A stretch of 64,000 bases of DNA, from the NCBI GenBank assembly GCA_051025295.1, contig JBMGJV010000001.1; one strand, given 5' to 3'. This stretch comes from KBS-83 sp051025295. GTDB lineage: Bacteria > Acidobacteriota > Terriglobia > Terriglobales > Acidobacteriaceae. Each line of letters begins with the position of its first letter. The stretch's first letter is position 1. Below the pieces are notes generated by a model. It was not told the origin of the DNA. It worked only from the letters and a program-made list of their open reading frames with translations, and searched no databases. This document shows positions 16,550 through 26,002 of the stretch, one piece after another. Position numbers and translations under genes: made by a program.

Positions 16550-19297
16550 CTACTTAACGATCACAGTGAAGGTTGTCGTCGCGGTCTGCTGATTCGCGTC
16601 GGTGCCAGTCACGGTGAAAGAGTAGGTGCCCTTCGGGGCGAGCGCGGAGGACGTGGAGCCGCCACCACAGCCACTGAGCAGGAGCAGCGTTCCAGCCGCG
16701 CCGACAAGAAGCGCGCTTTGCACGCGCCGACGGCGGCTGCCCGGAACGGCAAGGCAGAGCAGCGGCAGCAGTCCTCCATACGCGAGCGGCAACTGCGAAC
16801 CGGGCCCGCTGCCGTTGCGTTCCAGTCGTGCTGCAGTGAACGGTGCACGGCCGGCATTCGCGCAGGAGCTGGCGTTGGTGTAAAGGGTGAGCGTCGTCGT
16901 GACCGCAGCGCTGCCGGTCACGGCTGCGTTGGCAATGGTGTAGCAGGCATTCGTGATGTTCGCTGTCGCGGTGAAGCTGAGCGCGCCCGTGTAGCCACCA
17001 GACGGTGTCACCGTGATGGTAGACGCGCCAGTTGCTCCTCGAGACACGGTGACATTGCTGGCGCTCAGCGCGAACTTACCAATCACGTTCACGGACTGCG
17101 CGTAGCTGCCGGACGAAGCGGCGAACGTAGTGTCACCGGAATACGTCGCCGTGATGGTGTGCGATCCGGTCGCTGCGAATGACGTAGCGAAGGTAGCCAC
17201 GCCCGCGTTGAGGGCAACGGGGCTGCCGGAGTTGGTGCCGTCGACGGCGAACTGCACGGTTCCGCTTGGAGTGCCGCTGGTGTTGTTCCCCGAGACGTTC
17301 GCCGCGAACGTGATCGACTGGTTCACGGCGCCCGAGGTAGCCGATGTGCTCAGCGCCGTGGTGGTTGCGGCGAGCACGCCGCCGCCGGTCGCAGCCTGTC
17401 CGGCAAAGGCGGTGGCGAGTTGCGCGGCGTCGGGAGTGCCCCAGCCGGTCACGAGGTCGTAGCCGGGAGTCGCGCTGTAGCCAAAGCTGCCGGCTGTGCA
17501 GTCCGGCGAGCCGGCGGTGCAGGGCACGATGTTGTTGCCCGTGGTGATGTCGTGGAAGGCGGTTGTGGATGCGTTGCCGATGGCGTACAGGATCGGGTTG
17601 ACGTTGCCCAGCCCTTTGGCGTTTAGCTGCTGCTCGACGAGCGTGAGCAAGGCCGCGAAGGTGGGCGCGCCGAACGACGTGCCACCCGCGACGGCGAGGT
17701 TGTTGCTCGCATCGCGATAGCCGTTCACGCAGGAGCCAGCCGTGCAGTAGAGATAGCCGTCGTGCTGCGGGGACGCATCCATTGCCACATCGGGCACATC
17801 GCGGCGGTCGTCACTGGGGACGCCGGCGCCGGTCTGCCATGAAGGCTTGCCGAAGAGCGAGCTCTTGCCGCCACCGGAGCCCGTCAAGCCGCTGTTCGTC
17901 GAGGTGTCGTTCCACACCTCCTCCGGAATGTAGGAGAGCACAGAGCCGTTGCTCCCGTTGTTCGTGCCGCTCCAGTAGGTGCCGGCGGATGCGACATCGC
18001 CGAGGAACTCCGTGCCACCGATGCCTGTGACGCTCGGCGAGGCCGCGGGCAGATCGACCGCAAGGCCGTGCGTGGCAGAGGTGATCGTGGTCGTGCTCGA
18101 GTAGTCGCAGTCTGCGGCGGCATCGTCGCCGGAGGCGGCGATCACGGTCTGGCCCTGCGCGTTGGCCTGCGCGAACCACGACTCGAAGGTGGTGACATCG
18201 CCCGTCGTGTACTGGCTCTCGCAGCCGCCGTAGCTGATGCTGATGATCGGCGCCAGGTTCTGGTCGATGGCGTACTGCAGCGAGTCGAATACGTTGTAGT
18301 TGGGGCTGTTGCCGGTGTAGACGAAGTTGATGGTCGCGGCCGGCGCGAGTGCGCCCGACCACTCGACATCGAGGTCGGACTCGTCCAGATCGCCACCGCT
18401 TGTGCTCACCGTGCTTGCGCCGCTGTTGGGAACAAGAGTGAGCGTGGGCGCGTTCGCGGACAGGCCGGAGGCGGAGCGGAATGCCGAGATGTCACTGGCG
18501 GCGATCGCCGTCTGGCCGACGATCGCGATCGTGCGACCGGAGCCGGTAAAGCCGCTGTTGTAGAGCGCCTTCACGTCGTAGATGGTCGAGACATCATCGG
18601 GCGCAAGGAAGTGACTGCCGCTGATTGCGGAGGTGAAGCGCGGCACCGGGCGAACGCGAGCCCGTGGACGCAGGCTGGACAGGTTGCTGATATTCGACAC
18701 AACAGCCGCGACAGAAGTCGGCAGGGTCAGGTTCTGGCTGGGCGCATAGACGCTCTCTCCGGCGATGCTGTAGAGGTTAAGCCGCGTGCCGAAGGCCTGC
18801 TCCACTTGCGCGGCGGTGCCGGAAAATGTGAGCTCGTTGTGGCTGGCATTCGCGCCCTGCACCGCGAAGCCCTGCTGCCCGAGCCAGGCGCTGACCGCGT
18901 TGAGATCAGCCGTGCTGATGCCGTAACGCGCAGCGAACTGCGCCGGCGTGAGCCACTGGTGATACTGCGGCGAAGCGGGGTTCTGCTGGGCGGCGAGCAG
19001 CGCCTTGAGGTCCGCATTCTGAGCGACTGTGCGGTTGAAGTGCAGCTTGATCCCGTCCAGCCGCGTGCTCGCGGCGAGATGGCTAGTCGGAGTCGCGCCG
19101 ACCGTGAGCGGATGCCGCGTGTTGGGCAGCGTCGTCGTCTGGTGAGCATCGATGGCGCGCACGCGACTGGCGATCTGCGCATGCAGGCTGCCAGATGAGG
19201 TCCCGGCAAGCAAGGCGACGGCACCGAGGACGAGGGGCCGGAATGCACGACGGAATGCTTTCGTCACAGGAAACGGTACAGATACGCAGGACGGCAT
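16550..19297 (-). CDS. Sedolisin-type S53 serine-carboxyl peptidase with Ig-like tail
   Basis: A 915-residue exported protease. The signal peptide covers about residues 1-40. A pro-kumamolisin activation domain spans about 55-205 (SPQYHQWLTPAQFAARYGIS). The S53 catalytic domain spans about 230-640, with Glu306 and Asp310 in GGDLDESDLDVEWSGALAP, the oxyanion Asp in ASGDDAAADCD and nucleophile Ser541 in GGTSFGAPTFAAL. Calcium-site strands follow (HDITTGNN, GYDLVTGWGTPD). Next comes a bacterial Ig-like repeat with YSGDTTF, then a C-terminal module: hydrophobic stretch, SRRRR, hydrophobic stretch, LLLSGCGGG, and a last beta strand. Such enzymes work in acid, fitting an acidophile. The ATG is preceded by GGGAGGGAAC. 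Confidence 0.93.
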   Translation of the reverse strand: MPSCVSVPFPVTKAFRRAFRPLVLGAVALLAGTSSGSLHAQIASRVRAIDAHQTTTLPNTRHPLTVGATPTSHLAASTRLDGIKLHFNRTVAQNADLKALLAAQQNPASPQYHQWLTPAQFAARYGISTADLNAVSAWLGQQGFAVQGANASHNELTFSGTAAQVEQAFGTRLNLYSIAGESVYAPSQNLTLPTSVAAVVSNISNLSSLRPRARVRPVPRFTSAISGSHFLAPDDVSTIYDVKALYNSGFTGSGRTIAIVGQTAIAASDISAFRSASGLSANAPTLTLVPNSGASTVSTSGGDLDESDLDVEWSGALAPAATINFVYTGNSPNYNVFDSLQYAIDQNLAPIISISYGGCESQYTTGDVTTFESWFAQANAQGQTVIAASGDDAAADCDYSSTTTITSATHGLAVDLPAASPSVTGIGGTEFLGDVASAGTYWSGTNNGSNGSVLSYIPEEVWNDTSTNSGLTGSGGGKSSLFGKPSWQTGAGVPSDDRRDVPDVAMDASPQHDGYLYCTAGSCVNGYRDASNNLAVAGGTSFGAPTFAALLTLVEQQLNAKGLGNVNPILYAIGNASTTAFHDITTGNNIVPCTAGSPDCTAGSFGYSATPGYDLVTGWGTPDAAQLATAFAGQAATGGGVLAATTTALSTSATSGAVNQSITFAANVSGNNTSGTPSGTVQFAVDGTNSGSPVALNAGVATFATSFAATGSHTITATYSGDTTFAASSGSYAQSVNVIGKFALSASNVTVSRGATGASTITVTPSGGYTGALSFTATANITNACYTIANAAVTGSAAVTTTLTLYTNASSCANAGRAPFTAARLERNGSGPGSQLPLAYGGLLPLLCLAVPGSRRRRVQSALLVGAAGTLLLLSGCGGGSTSSALAPKGTYSFTVTGTDANQQTATTTFTVIVK

Positions 19298-19492
19298 GAG
19301 GTGTTCCCTCCCTGACGGAGTGGTGTGGGTCGCCGATCCGTTCAGGGCAGACGAGCACGAGCGGGGGCCGCAACCGGATGGGTGGTGCTGTGATAGACGA
19401 GAGTAGCTGGAAACGGTTTCAGGCCTCAGCTAAATATTCGAACCGTTAGGTACCGATGCGGCAGGATGAAACCGCGTGCTGGCGGCGTCAAC

Positions 19493-20215
19493 TCAGGCGA
19501 GGCGTGTGAACTCAACGAACACCACAGCCCCATGCTGCACAAAACCGAGCCGCCGATAGACCGCCTGGGCTTGCATGTTTTCCGCGGCGACGTGCAGGAA
19601 CGGTGTGTCTCCATTCGCGAGGATCCCCGTCGTCGTCTCCTGCGTCAGGCGCTGTGCGTAGCCGTTTCCCACGTGATCCGGATGCGTACACACGGCGCTG
19701 ACCTCGCGATAGCCGCGGCCGTCGGGCGCGTCGAGGTTGAGCCGTTCGCCGGCCATGGCGACCAGTTCGCCATTCACGCGGATGCCCCGGAAGCGGCCCA
19801 TCTCCGGGGCACGCGGACCAAAGAAGCCCGGAAAAGCGACCGTCTTAAGTGCTTCCATGTCGGCAAGATCGCGGACCGGATCGAGCGCGACAGAGTCCGG
19901 CTGCTCGCCTTGAGACAGCGGAGGCGGAGGCGCTTCGCACAGCATCTGGTACCCGGGAATGCGGCGGCTCTCCTGCCAGATGGGGAGGTCAAGCGGCAGC
20001 GGTGCGGGCTGCACGCCCGCCAGGAAGAACCAGATACGCTCACCGGGCGCGACGAGCGAAAGCAGCTCGTCTGCGGCCTCCGTTGACGGGGTCTCAAGCG
20101 CCGCGAGCGGCACAACCTGCGGTTGAAAGCGCCGTGCCGGACCCGCACCAATGGCCAGGTACTGCTGACGTGTCACCGCGGCCTGCCAAATCGGATTGCT
20201 GAGGGCTGTTTGCAC
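19493..20215 (-). CDS. GNAT family N-acetyltransferase
   Basis: A 240-residue protein with the GNAT domain in its C-terminal half (about 120-235). The acetyl-CoA-binding motif A reads VSAVCTHPDHVGNGYAQRL, and later strands LHVAAENMQAQAVYRRLGF are typical (FR47-like group). The N-terminal 110 residues form a less conserved substrate-side domain. The acceptor is unknown. It is 109 bp downstream of fhs on the same strand and could be cotranscribed. Confidence 0.9.
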   Translation of the reverse strand: MQTALSNPIWQAAVTRQQYLAIGAGPARRFQPQVVPLAALETPSTEAADELLSLVAPGERIWFFLAGVQPAPLPLDLPIWQESRRIPGYQMLCEAPPPPLSQGEQPDSVALDPVRDLADMEALKTVAFPGFFGPRAPEMGRFRGIRVNGELVAMAGERLNLDAPDGRGYREVSAVCTHPDHVGNGYAQRLTQETTTGILANGDTPFLHVAAENMQAQAVYRRLGFVQHGAVVFVEFTRLA

Positions 20216-20324
20216 GCGCTCATCAGATGCGGGGAGGCGGTGATGGTCGCTCTTTCTCTCCGGTTCGGATCGAGCTGCCCGAGGTGTGGCTCAGTGGAAG
20301 CTCAGCGACAGATGCTTTCGATGG

Positions 20325-21953
20325 TTACGACATTCCCGTCACGCGGCCCTCTGCGTCCACATCCAGCGCTTCGGCACGGGAGATCTTCGGCAAACCTGGC
20401 ATCAGCATCATGTTGCCGGAGATGCAGACCAGGAAACCGGCGCCGGCCGAGAGGGCGACATCCGTGATGTGCAGGTCCCAGCCCGTGGGCGCGCCCGGGA
20501 GCTTGGGGTCGTCGGAGAGCGAATACTGCGTCTTCGCCACGCAGACCGGAAGATTGCCGAAGCCCCACGCGCGGTAGCGTGCGATCTTCTGCGTCGCCTG
20601 TTCGGAAAAGACCACATCGTGGCCGCCATAGACCTGCCGCACCACCTTGCGGAGCTTGTCTTCGAACGGATCTTCGAGCGAGTAGACCGGCTCGGCTGTA
20701 TCGGCAGGGTGCTTGTCGAGCGTCTCGACCACCACGCGCGCCAGGTCGGCAGCGCCCTCGCCACCGCGCGTGTAGGCGTCCGAGAGGGCGCAGGGAAGTT
20801 GCTGTTCGCGGCACCACTGGAAGAGAAACGCGTGCTCCTCCGGCGTGTCGGCTGGAAAGTGGTTGATCGCGATCACGATCGGCACGCGAAAGTTGCGCAG
20901 CGTCTCGACGTGGCGTGCTAGATTGGGCAGACCGTTGGCGAGCACGCCCGCACCCTGCTGCTTCAGGCTCTGTGCTGTTGTCACCAGCACGGCGACAGAT
21001 GGCCGCGTACCGCTGGTCCGCATCACGATATCGAAGTACTTCTCGGCGCCCAGATCGGCAGCGAAGCCAGCCTCGTTGACGACGTAATCCGCCAGCCGCA
21101 ACCCCATCTGCTGCGAGACGATGCTCGACGTGCCATGCGCGATGTTGCCAAACGGGCCGGCGTGCACAAAGGCCGGTGTGCCGTCCGTGGTCTGGACGAG
21201 GTTCGGTTCGAGCGCCTCCGCCAACAGCGCCATCATGCCGCCGGTGGCCTTCAGGTCATGCGCGGTGACGGGCTCTCCCTTGCGATTGGCGCCGATCACG
21301 ATGCAATCGAGGCGGCGGCGAAGATCATCGCGATCCGCGGCCAGGGCAACGATGGCCATCACCTCGGATGCCGCAGTGATAACGAAGCCGGACGTGCGGT
21401 TGGCGCCGTCGCGCTCGCCCTTGCTGCTGACCGAAACCACGATGCGGCGCAGCGCACGATCGTTCATGTCGAGCGTGCGTGGCCAGGTCACCGCGGCGGG
21501 ATCGATATCGAGCGCGTTGCCATGGAACAGGTGCGTGTCGATCAGCGCAGCAAGCAGGTTGTGCGCCGACGTGATCGCGTGGAAGTCGCCATGGAAGTGC
21601 AGGTTGATCTTCGCGGCGGGCTCCACCTGCGAGCGGCCACCACCAGCAGCGCCGCCCTTCATGCCAAAGACGGGGCCGAGCGATGGCTCGCGCGAGGTCA
21701 GGATGACGCTCTTGCCGATATGCGCGAGCCCCTGCGTCAGGCCGATCGAGGTGACCGTCTTGCCCTCGCCTGAAACCGTGGGGGTGGTCGCGGTGACGAG
21801 GATCAGCCGTCCGCGAGGGGAGAACTGCGGATCGCGCAGCAGGTCGAGCGAGACCTTCGCGCCGTAGCGGCCGATCGGTTCGTAGAGGTGGTCTGGGACA
21901 TGAAGCTTGTCGGCGATCGTCGCGATCGGGAGCAGGGCGGCCTGGTCGGTCAT
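20325..21953 (-). CDS. fhs: Formate--tetrahydrofolate ligase
   Basis: A 542-residue ATP-dependent enzyme making 10-formyl-THF from formate and THF in one-carbon metabolism. It shows the P-loop SGEGKT (within TTPTVSGEGKTVTSIGLTQG) and the signature REPSLGPVFGMKGGAAGGG with NLHFHGDFHAI. Further conserved blocks are DMNDRALRRIV, ATGGMMALL, FVHAGPFGNIAHG, INHFPADT and the C-terminal ISGNMMLMPGLPK. Length is normal for the family. The ATG at 21953 is used; the open frame upstream encodes atypical residues. It is divergent from the outer-membrane/cytochrome pair. Confidence 0.95.
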   Translation of the reverse strand: MTDQAALLPIATIADKLHVPDHLYEPIGRYGAKVSLDLLRDPQFSPRGRLILVTATTPTVSGEGKTVTSIGLTQGLAHIGKSVILTSREPSLGPVFGMKGGAAGGGRSQVEPAAKINLHFHGDFHAITSAHNLLAALIDTHLFHGNALDIDPAAVTWPRTLDMNDRALRRIVVSVSSKGERDGANRTSGFVITAASEVMAIVALAADRDDLRRRLDCIVIGANRKGEPVTAHDLKATGGMMALLAEALEPNLVQTTDGTPAFVHAGPFGNIAHGTSSIVSQQMGLRLADYVVNEAGFAADLGAEKYFDIVMRTSGTRPSVAVLVTTAQSLKQQGAGVLANGLPNLARHVETLRNFRVPIVIAINHFPADTPEEHAFLFQWCREQQLPCALSDAYTRGGEGAADLARVVVETLDKHPADTAEPVYSLEDPFEDKLRKVVRQVYGGHDVVFSEQATQKIARYRAWGFGNLPVCVAKTQYSLSDDPKLPGAPTGWDLHITDVALSAGAGFLVCISGNMMLMPGLPKISRAEALDVDAEGRVTGMS

Positions 21954-22120
21954 CTGGTGCAAGCGTAGCGGATGATGCGCCGGGGCGGTGGGGGCACGTT
22001 CACCGTATCGAGAACGGCCCATCTCACCCAGTCGCGCTTTACCGCCGTTCACACTCTGATTGCGCCCACCCGGGCCGCTGAATGCGCTGCTCAGCCACGC
22101 TGCGATTGCTGACGCGATAG

Positions 22121-22148
22121 CGGACTCGTTTAGTCTCTTTTTAGTCCG
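22121..22148 (+). repeat. Small inverted repeat in the leader of the outer-membrane/cytochrome genes
   Basis: CGGACT and AGTCCG are exact reverse complements around a 16-base T-rich spacer. It lies between fhs and the start at 22243 and could be a regulator site or a weak RNA hairpin. Evidence is limited to the symmetry. Confidence 0.25.
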
Positions 22149-22242
22149 ACAATTCTGGTCCGGGTTCCAAACTCGTCCGGGCAGACGGGCTAACGACGCT
22201 GCGGGGAGGCGTGAGTTGCGGAGTTCGTGGCGGCAGCAGTGG

Positions 22243-23115
22243 ATGCGTTTGGCAGTCGTTGCCGGAGTGGCCCTGCTGCTGGCGTGTGGCAGGACAGTGC
22301 GGGCGCAGGAGCCGCCGTACTTCGTGACCTACTCCGAGGTGCTCGAAGAGCCGGGAAACCTGGAGATCGCGCTCAAGAGCGTGGCCGGCTCGCCGAAAGA
22401 TCAGCACGCGTTCTACAGCCCCACGATCGAGCTAGAGTATGGCGCGAAGGCCTGGTGGACCACAGAACTCTACCTGCAGGGCCAGGCCACGGCCGGAGAT
22501 TCAAGCCTGTGGACCGGGTGGCGCTGGGAGAACCGGTTTCGGCTCATCCCGCGCGAGCTGCCAGTGAACCCGCTGCTGTACCTCGAGTATGAGGACATCA
22601 ACGGCGCGGATAAAAGCATTCTCGAAGTGGTGGGTAACGACGGGGTGACTGACCTCGGCGGCAGCAATGCTGAGAACCGTGCCGTTGTCGAGCACGAGGT
22701 CGAGACCAAGCTGTTGCTGTCGAGCTTCGTGCATTCGTGGAACATCTCGGAGAACCTGATCGCGGAGAAACAGGTGAACCACGGCGAGCCATGGGAGTTC
22801 GGCTATGCGCTGGGCGTGAGCCGCCCGCTCGCGGACCATGCCAGGCTGAAAAACTGTCTCTTCTGCCGGCAGAACCTCGCGGCTGGTGCGGAGATGTACG
22901 GCGGACTTGGGACGACGGAGAGCTTCGGCCTGCACGACACGTCGCACTATGCGGGCCCGGCGCTTCGCCTCGACATACCGTCGCGGGGGCCGAGCATCAG
23001 CTTCTCCCCGCAGTTCGGTCTGAACAGCAACAGTGCGGGCGTGCTCTGGCGATTTGCGGTTTCGTACGAGGTGCAGCAGGTGAGCGAACTCTTCCGTGGA
23101 CGGGGCGCGCGATGA
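22243..23115 (+). CDS. Outer-membrane beta-barrel-like exported protein
   Basis: A 290-residue protein from the ATG at 22243, which starts a good signal peptide (MRLAVVAGVALLLACGRTVRAQ). The mature part begins EPPYFVTYSEVLEEPGNLEI and continues as alternating amphipathic strands (ELEYGAKAWWTTELYLQGQ, RWENRFRLIPRELPVNPLLYLEYED), as expected for a small outer-membrane barrel. A CLFC pair near residue 210 could bind metal or form a disulphide. Its stop overlaps the start of the next gene (ATGA), so the two are translationally coupled. Function unknown. Confidence 0.78.
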   Translation: MRLAVVAGVALLLACGRTVRAQEPPYFVTYSEVLEEPGNLEIALKSVAGSPKDQHAFYSPTIELEYGAKAWWTTELYLQGQATAGDSSLWTGWRWENRFRLIPRELPVNPLLYLEYEDINGADKSILEVVGNDGVTDLGGSNAENRAVVEHEVETKLLLSSFVHSWNISENLIAEKQVNHGEPWEFGYALGVSRPLADHARLKNCLFCRQNLAAGAEMYGGLGTTESFGLHDTSHYAGPALRLDIPSRGPSISFSPQFGLNSNSAGVLWRFAVSYEVQQVSELFRGRGAR

Positions 23116-23510
23116 TCGGCAAGACATGCGGAGCGATCGTAAGCAGTGTGCTTGGATTGCCGCTGCTGATGGCTGCGGTCAGTGACTGGACGGCTCGTGT
23201 GCCGGCGGCGGAGCGGGCGCGCAACAACCCGCTTGCCGGACACACCGAGGCGATCACTGCGGGCCGCCTGCTCTATGGCGACCACTGCGCGCAATGTCAT
23301 GCCGATGATGGCGCGGGACGGGGCAAGCGTCCGCCGGTGCGCTCCGAGCATGTCGCGAACGCCAGCGATGGCGAGCTGTTCTGGCTGCTGACCAATGGCT
23401 CACCCGGCCACGGCATGCCGGCGTGGACGCGCCTGCCGGAGCCCGAGCGCTGGCAGATCGTCACCTATCTCCGCACGTTGCAGCCCACGCCGGAGAGCCG
23501 GCAGGAGTAG
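23112..23510 (+). CDS. Exported monohaem cytochrome c
   Basis: A 132-residue class I cytochrome c. The hydrophobic N-terminal signal or anchor covers about residues 8-23. The haem site is CAQCH (Cys59, Cys62, His63), and the sixth ligand is probably the Met in SPGHGMPAW. It ends with the usual helix ERWQIVTYLRTLQP. The ATG overlaps the TGA of the barrel protein. It likely accepts electrons from a periplasmic oxidoreductase, which is not encoded nearby. Confidence 0.92.
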   Translation: MIGKTCGAIVSSVLGLPLLMAAVSDWTARVPAAERARNNPLAGHTEAITAGRLLYGDHCAQCHADDGAGRGKRPPVRSEHVANASDGELFWLLTNGSPGHGMPAWTRLPEPERWQIVTYLRTLQPTPESRQE

Positions 23511-23513
23511 CGA

Positions 23514-24878
23514 TCAGCGCGTGAGCCTGTAGAGAGCCTCGGCATTGCCGCGCAGCACCATCCGGGCGAGCTCGACTGCACGCGCCGGCGTGATCTCGCC
23601 ATCGCGCTCCATGCCGGTGAGCGCCAGACCGAGCGCCAGCCGCTCATTGCGCGCCGTCAGCCACGCACCCTCCTCCCAGCCTGCCTGCGGTGAATAGGGA
23701 TAGGCGTCGGTGCCGAAGAGCACCTTATCGGGGAACGTCTCCAGCCACTCGCGCAGCCAGCCCGCAAGCGTGCGTGCCGGAATGATGGTCCCCTGCTGTG
23801 ACATATCAAGATAGAGGTTCGGCTTCTGCAGCAGCGCACCCGCCTCGCGGATGTACGGCCAACCGCCATGCAGCAGGACGAAGCGGGTCGCCTTGAGCCG
23901 CGGATCGTTCAGCACCGGCTCGAGCAGCAGCGGGTTCACGCCTGCGATCGAGAAGTAGCGTCCGCCGCCCGACATCGCGTGCAGATGCACCGCCATCCCC
24001 AGCCGGCCAGCCTGCAAAGCGATCACGCGAAACAGGTAGTCCTGCAGCGTCTTGTAGGCCACAGCATCGGGTGTGCCGCCGTGCGCGAAGCGCGCGTACG
24101 CGGAGGCGGCTTCCTCCAGCGACGGATCGGCGAAGTCGAGCCCGCGCAGATAGGCGACCTCGAATTTGATCGCGACCGCACCGCCGGCCTTCTGCCGCTC
24201 AAGTGTCGGTACGACGACACTCTTCACGTAGGCGTCGAGCGAGCCTGGCAGCGATGTCATCCCAGCGTCGTTGAGGTAGCGTGCGCGCAGCTTGTCCTCG
24301 AGCGCAAAGAACTGCGTTCGATCCGGAGAAGCTGCTGCTAGGGCTGTGTTGTCGAGTGGAAACAACAGCGCGTCGTCATAGGGCACCCAGAGGAAGCGTG
24401 GCGGCGCAATGCCAGTGCCCATGCGGACGCGATTGGCCAGCATCGTCCCGATGCCTGCCTGGTCGAGCACCCACGCCGGATAGTGTTCGCCTTCGCGCTG
24501 CTGCACGCGTCTGCGTGCTTCATTGAGTTGGCTGAGTTGCGCGTCTGAGAGCGGCGGCGTGCCTTTGAATCCGTACAGCGCGGCCCACGCATCGGCGAGC
24601 GGCGGATAGTCCGGCCGCAACGCCAACGGATCCGTCTGCGGCTCCATGTTGTCCACGGGCAGCGCATCGAACTCGCGATCGGTCGCCATGGCTGGTGGCG
24701 CGAGCACCGGATGCGTATGGTCGTCGATGGCGGGTGTGCTCGCGATCAGATGGGCGATCACCGGATCGACCTCACGGGCGAGTGGGCTTGTGTTCTGCTG
24801 AGCCAGCGCGATCGCGCACACAAACACTGGCCAAAACGAAAACGCGATACGCCGAAGCAGAGGAGACGCCAGTTGCAT
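23514..24878 (-). CDS. Exported amidohydrolase-family protein
   Basis: A 454-residue protein with a signal peptide (FSFWPVFVCAIALAQQ). The metal-dependent TIM-barrel hydrolase signature DDHTHP (His54, His56) opens the catalytic domain. Later candidate ligands are the Lys in AVAIKFEVAYLRG, HLHAMSG, VLLHGGWPY and the Asp in LFGTDAYPYSP. The pattern resembles the amidohydrolase-2 (PF04909-like) group, which includes decarboxylases and lactonases; the substrate is unknown. It is 47 bp downstream of prfA on the same strand. Confidence 0.85.
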   Translation of the reverse strand: MQLASPLLRRIAFSFWPVFVCAIALAQQNTSPLAREVDPVIAHLIASTPAIDDHTHPVLAPPAMATDREFDALPVDNMEPQTDPLALRPDYPPLADAWAALYGFKGTPPLSDAQLSQLNEARRRVQQREGEHYPAWVLDQAGIGTMLANRVRMGTGIAPPRFLWVPYDDALLFPLDNTALAAASPDRTQFFALEDKLRARYLNDAGMTSLPGSLDAYVKSVVVPTLERQKAGGAVAIKFEVAYLRGLDFADPSLEEAASAYARFAHGGTPDAVAYKTLQDYLFRVIALQAGRLGMAVHLHAMSGGGRYFSIAGVNPLLLEPVLNDPRLKATRFVLLHGGWPYIREAGALLQKPNLYLDMSQQGTIIPARTLAGWLREWLETFPDKVLFGTDAYPYSPQAGWEEGAWLTARNERLALGLALTGMERDGEITPARAVELARMVLRGNAEALYRLTR

Positions 24879-24925
24879 GGCGCTAGCCTACGCGAACTGT
24901 GGCGCGCCTCCCTGCTTCATCGAAC

Positions 24926-26002
24926 TCAGGCGGCGGTTGCGGTCTCCGCCTTCAGCCGCTCGGACTGGAAGTGCTGAACGACAGCATCGATTACTGGCTG
25001 CAGCCGGCCTTCCATCATCTCGGCGAGCTGGTGCAGCGTCAGGCCGATGCGGTGGTCCGTCAGCCGGTTCTGCGGGAAGTTGTAAGTGCGAATCTTCTCC
25101 GAGCGATCGCCGGAGCCGACCTGCTGCTTGCGCTCCTGCGCCAGCGCGGCCTGCTGCCTCTCCTGCTCAACCTCGTAGAGGCGCGAGCGTAGAACGCGCA
25201 TGCCCTTCTCGCGATTCTTGATCTGCGACTTCTCGTCCTGGCAGCTCACAACTGTGCCGGTGGGCAGGTGCGTGATGCGCACGGCCGAGTAGGTCGTGTT
25301 CACCGACTGGCCGCCGGGACCCGACGAGCAGAACGTGTCGATACGCAGATCCTTGGCTTCGATCTTGACGTCGACCTCTTCCGCCTCGGGCAGCACGGCG
25401 ACCGTGACCGCGGAGGTGTGGACGCGGCCCTGCGTCTCTGTCGCGGGCACACGCTGCACGCGGTGCACGCCAGACTCATACTTAAGCTGCGAGTAGACGC
25501 GATCGCCTTCGATCAGCGCGATCACTTCCTTCAGCCCCCCGACGCCCGACTCGGACGAGGAGAGGATCTCTACCTTCCAGCGATGCTGCTCCGCGAAACG
25601 CGAGTACATGCGGAAGACCTCAGCCGCGAACAGTGACGCCTCATCGCCCCCGGTGCCCGCGCGAATTTCGAGAATGACGTTCTTCTCGTCATTCGGATCC
25701 TTGGGCAGCAGCTTCAGCTTGAGGTCCTGCTCGATTGCGGGCAGGCGCTCCTCGAGTTGCGCGAGCTCGTCGGCTGCCATGGCGCGAATCTCGGGGTCAG
25801 CCTCGTCAAGCATGAGCCGCGAATCGGCAATGCCCTGCTGCACGCTGCGGAACTCGCGATAGGTATCGACCACAGACGCGAGATCGCGGTGCTGCTTGGC
25901 CACCTTCTGATACTTCTCGTGGTCTTGGATGACCTCGTCGGAGGCCATCTCCCGGCCTAGGGCTTCGTAGCGGGCGGCAATCTGTTCCAGGCGTTCAAAC
26001 AT
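24926..26002 (-). CDS. prfA: Peptide chain release factor 1
   Basis: A 358-residue factor that terminates translation at UAA and UAG. It shows the PAT tripeptide (186-188, the RF1 form of PxT) and the catalytic GGQ at 230-232 within SSGPGGQSVNTTYSAVRITH. The context EIRAGTGGDEASLF is also typical. Length is normal. Gln232 should be methylated by PrmC, encoded at 14042-14893. The usual neighbours rpmE and prmC are absent here; it is followed by the amidohydrolase gene. Confidence 0.97.
   Translation of the reverse strand: MFERLEQIAARYEALGREMASDEVIQDHEKYQKVAKQHRDLASVVDTYREFRSVQQGIADSRLMLDEADPEIRAMAADELAQLEERLPAIEQDLKLKLLPKDPNDEKNVILEIRAGTGGDEASLFAAEVFRMYSRFAEQHRWKVEILSSSESGVGGLKEVIALIEGDRVYSQLKYESGVHRVQRVPATETQGRVHTSAVTVAVLPEAEEVDVKIEAKDLRIDTFCSSGPGGQSVNTTYSAVRITHLPTGTVVSCQDEKSQIKNREKGMRVLRSRLYEVEQERQQAALAQERKQQVGSGDRSEKIRTYNFPQNRLTDHRIGLTLHQLAEMMEGRLQPVIDAVVQHFQSERLKAETATAA

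Noticed and set aside
22060..22242. An upstream extension of the outer-membrane protein frame
   Set aside because: It would add 61 atypical residues before a perfectly normal signal peptide, and no ribosome-binding site fits.
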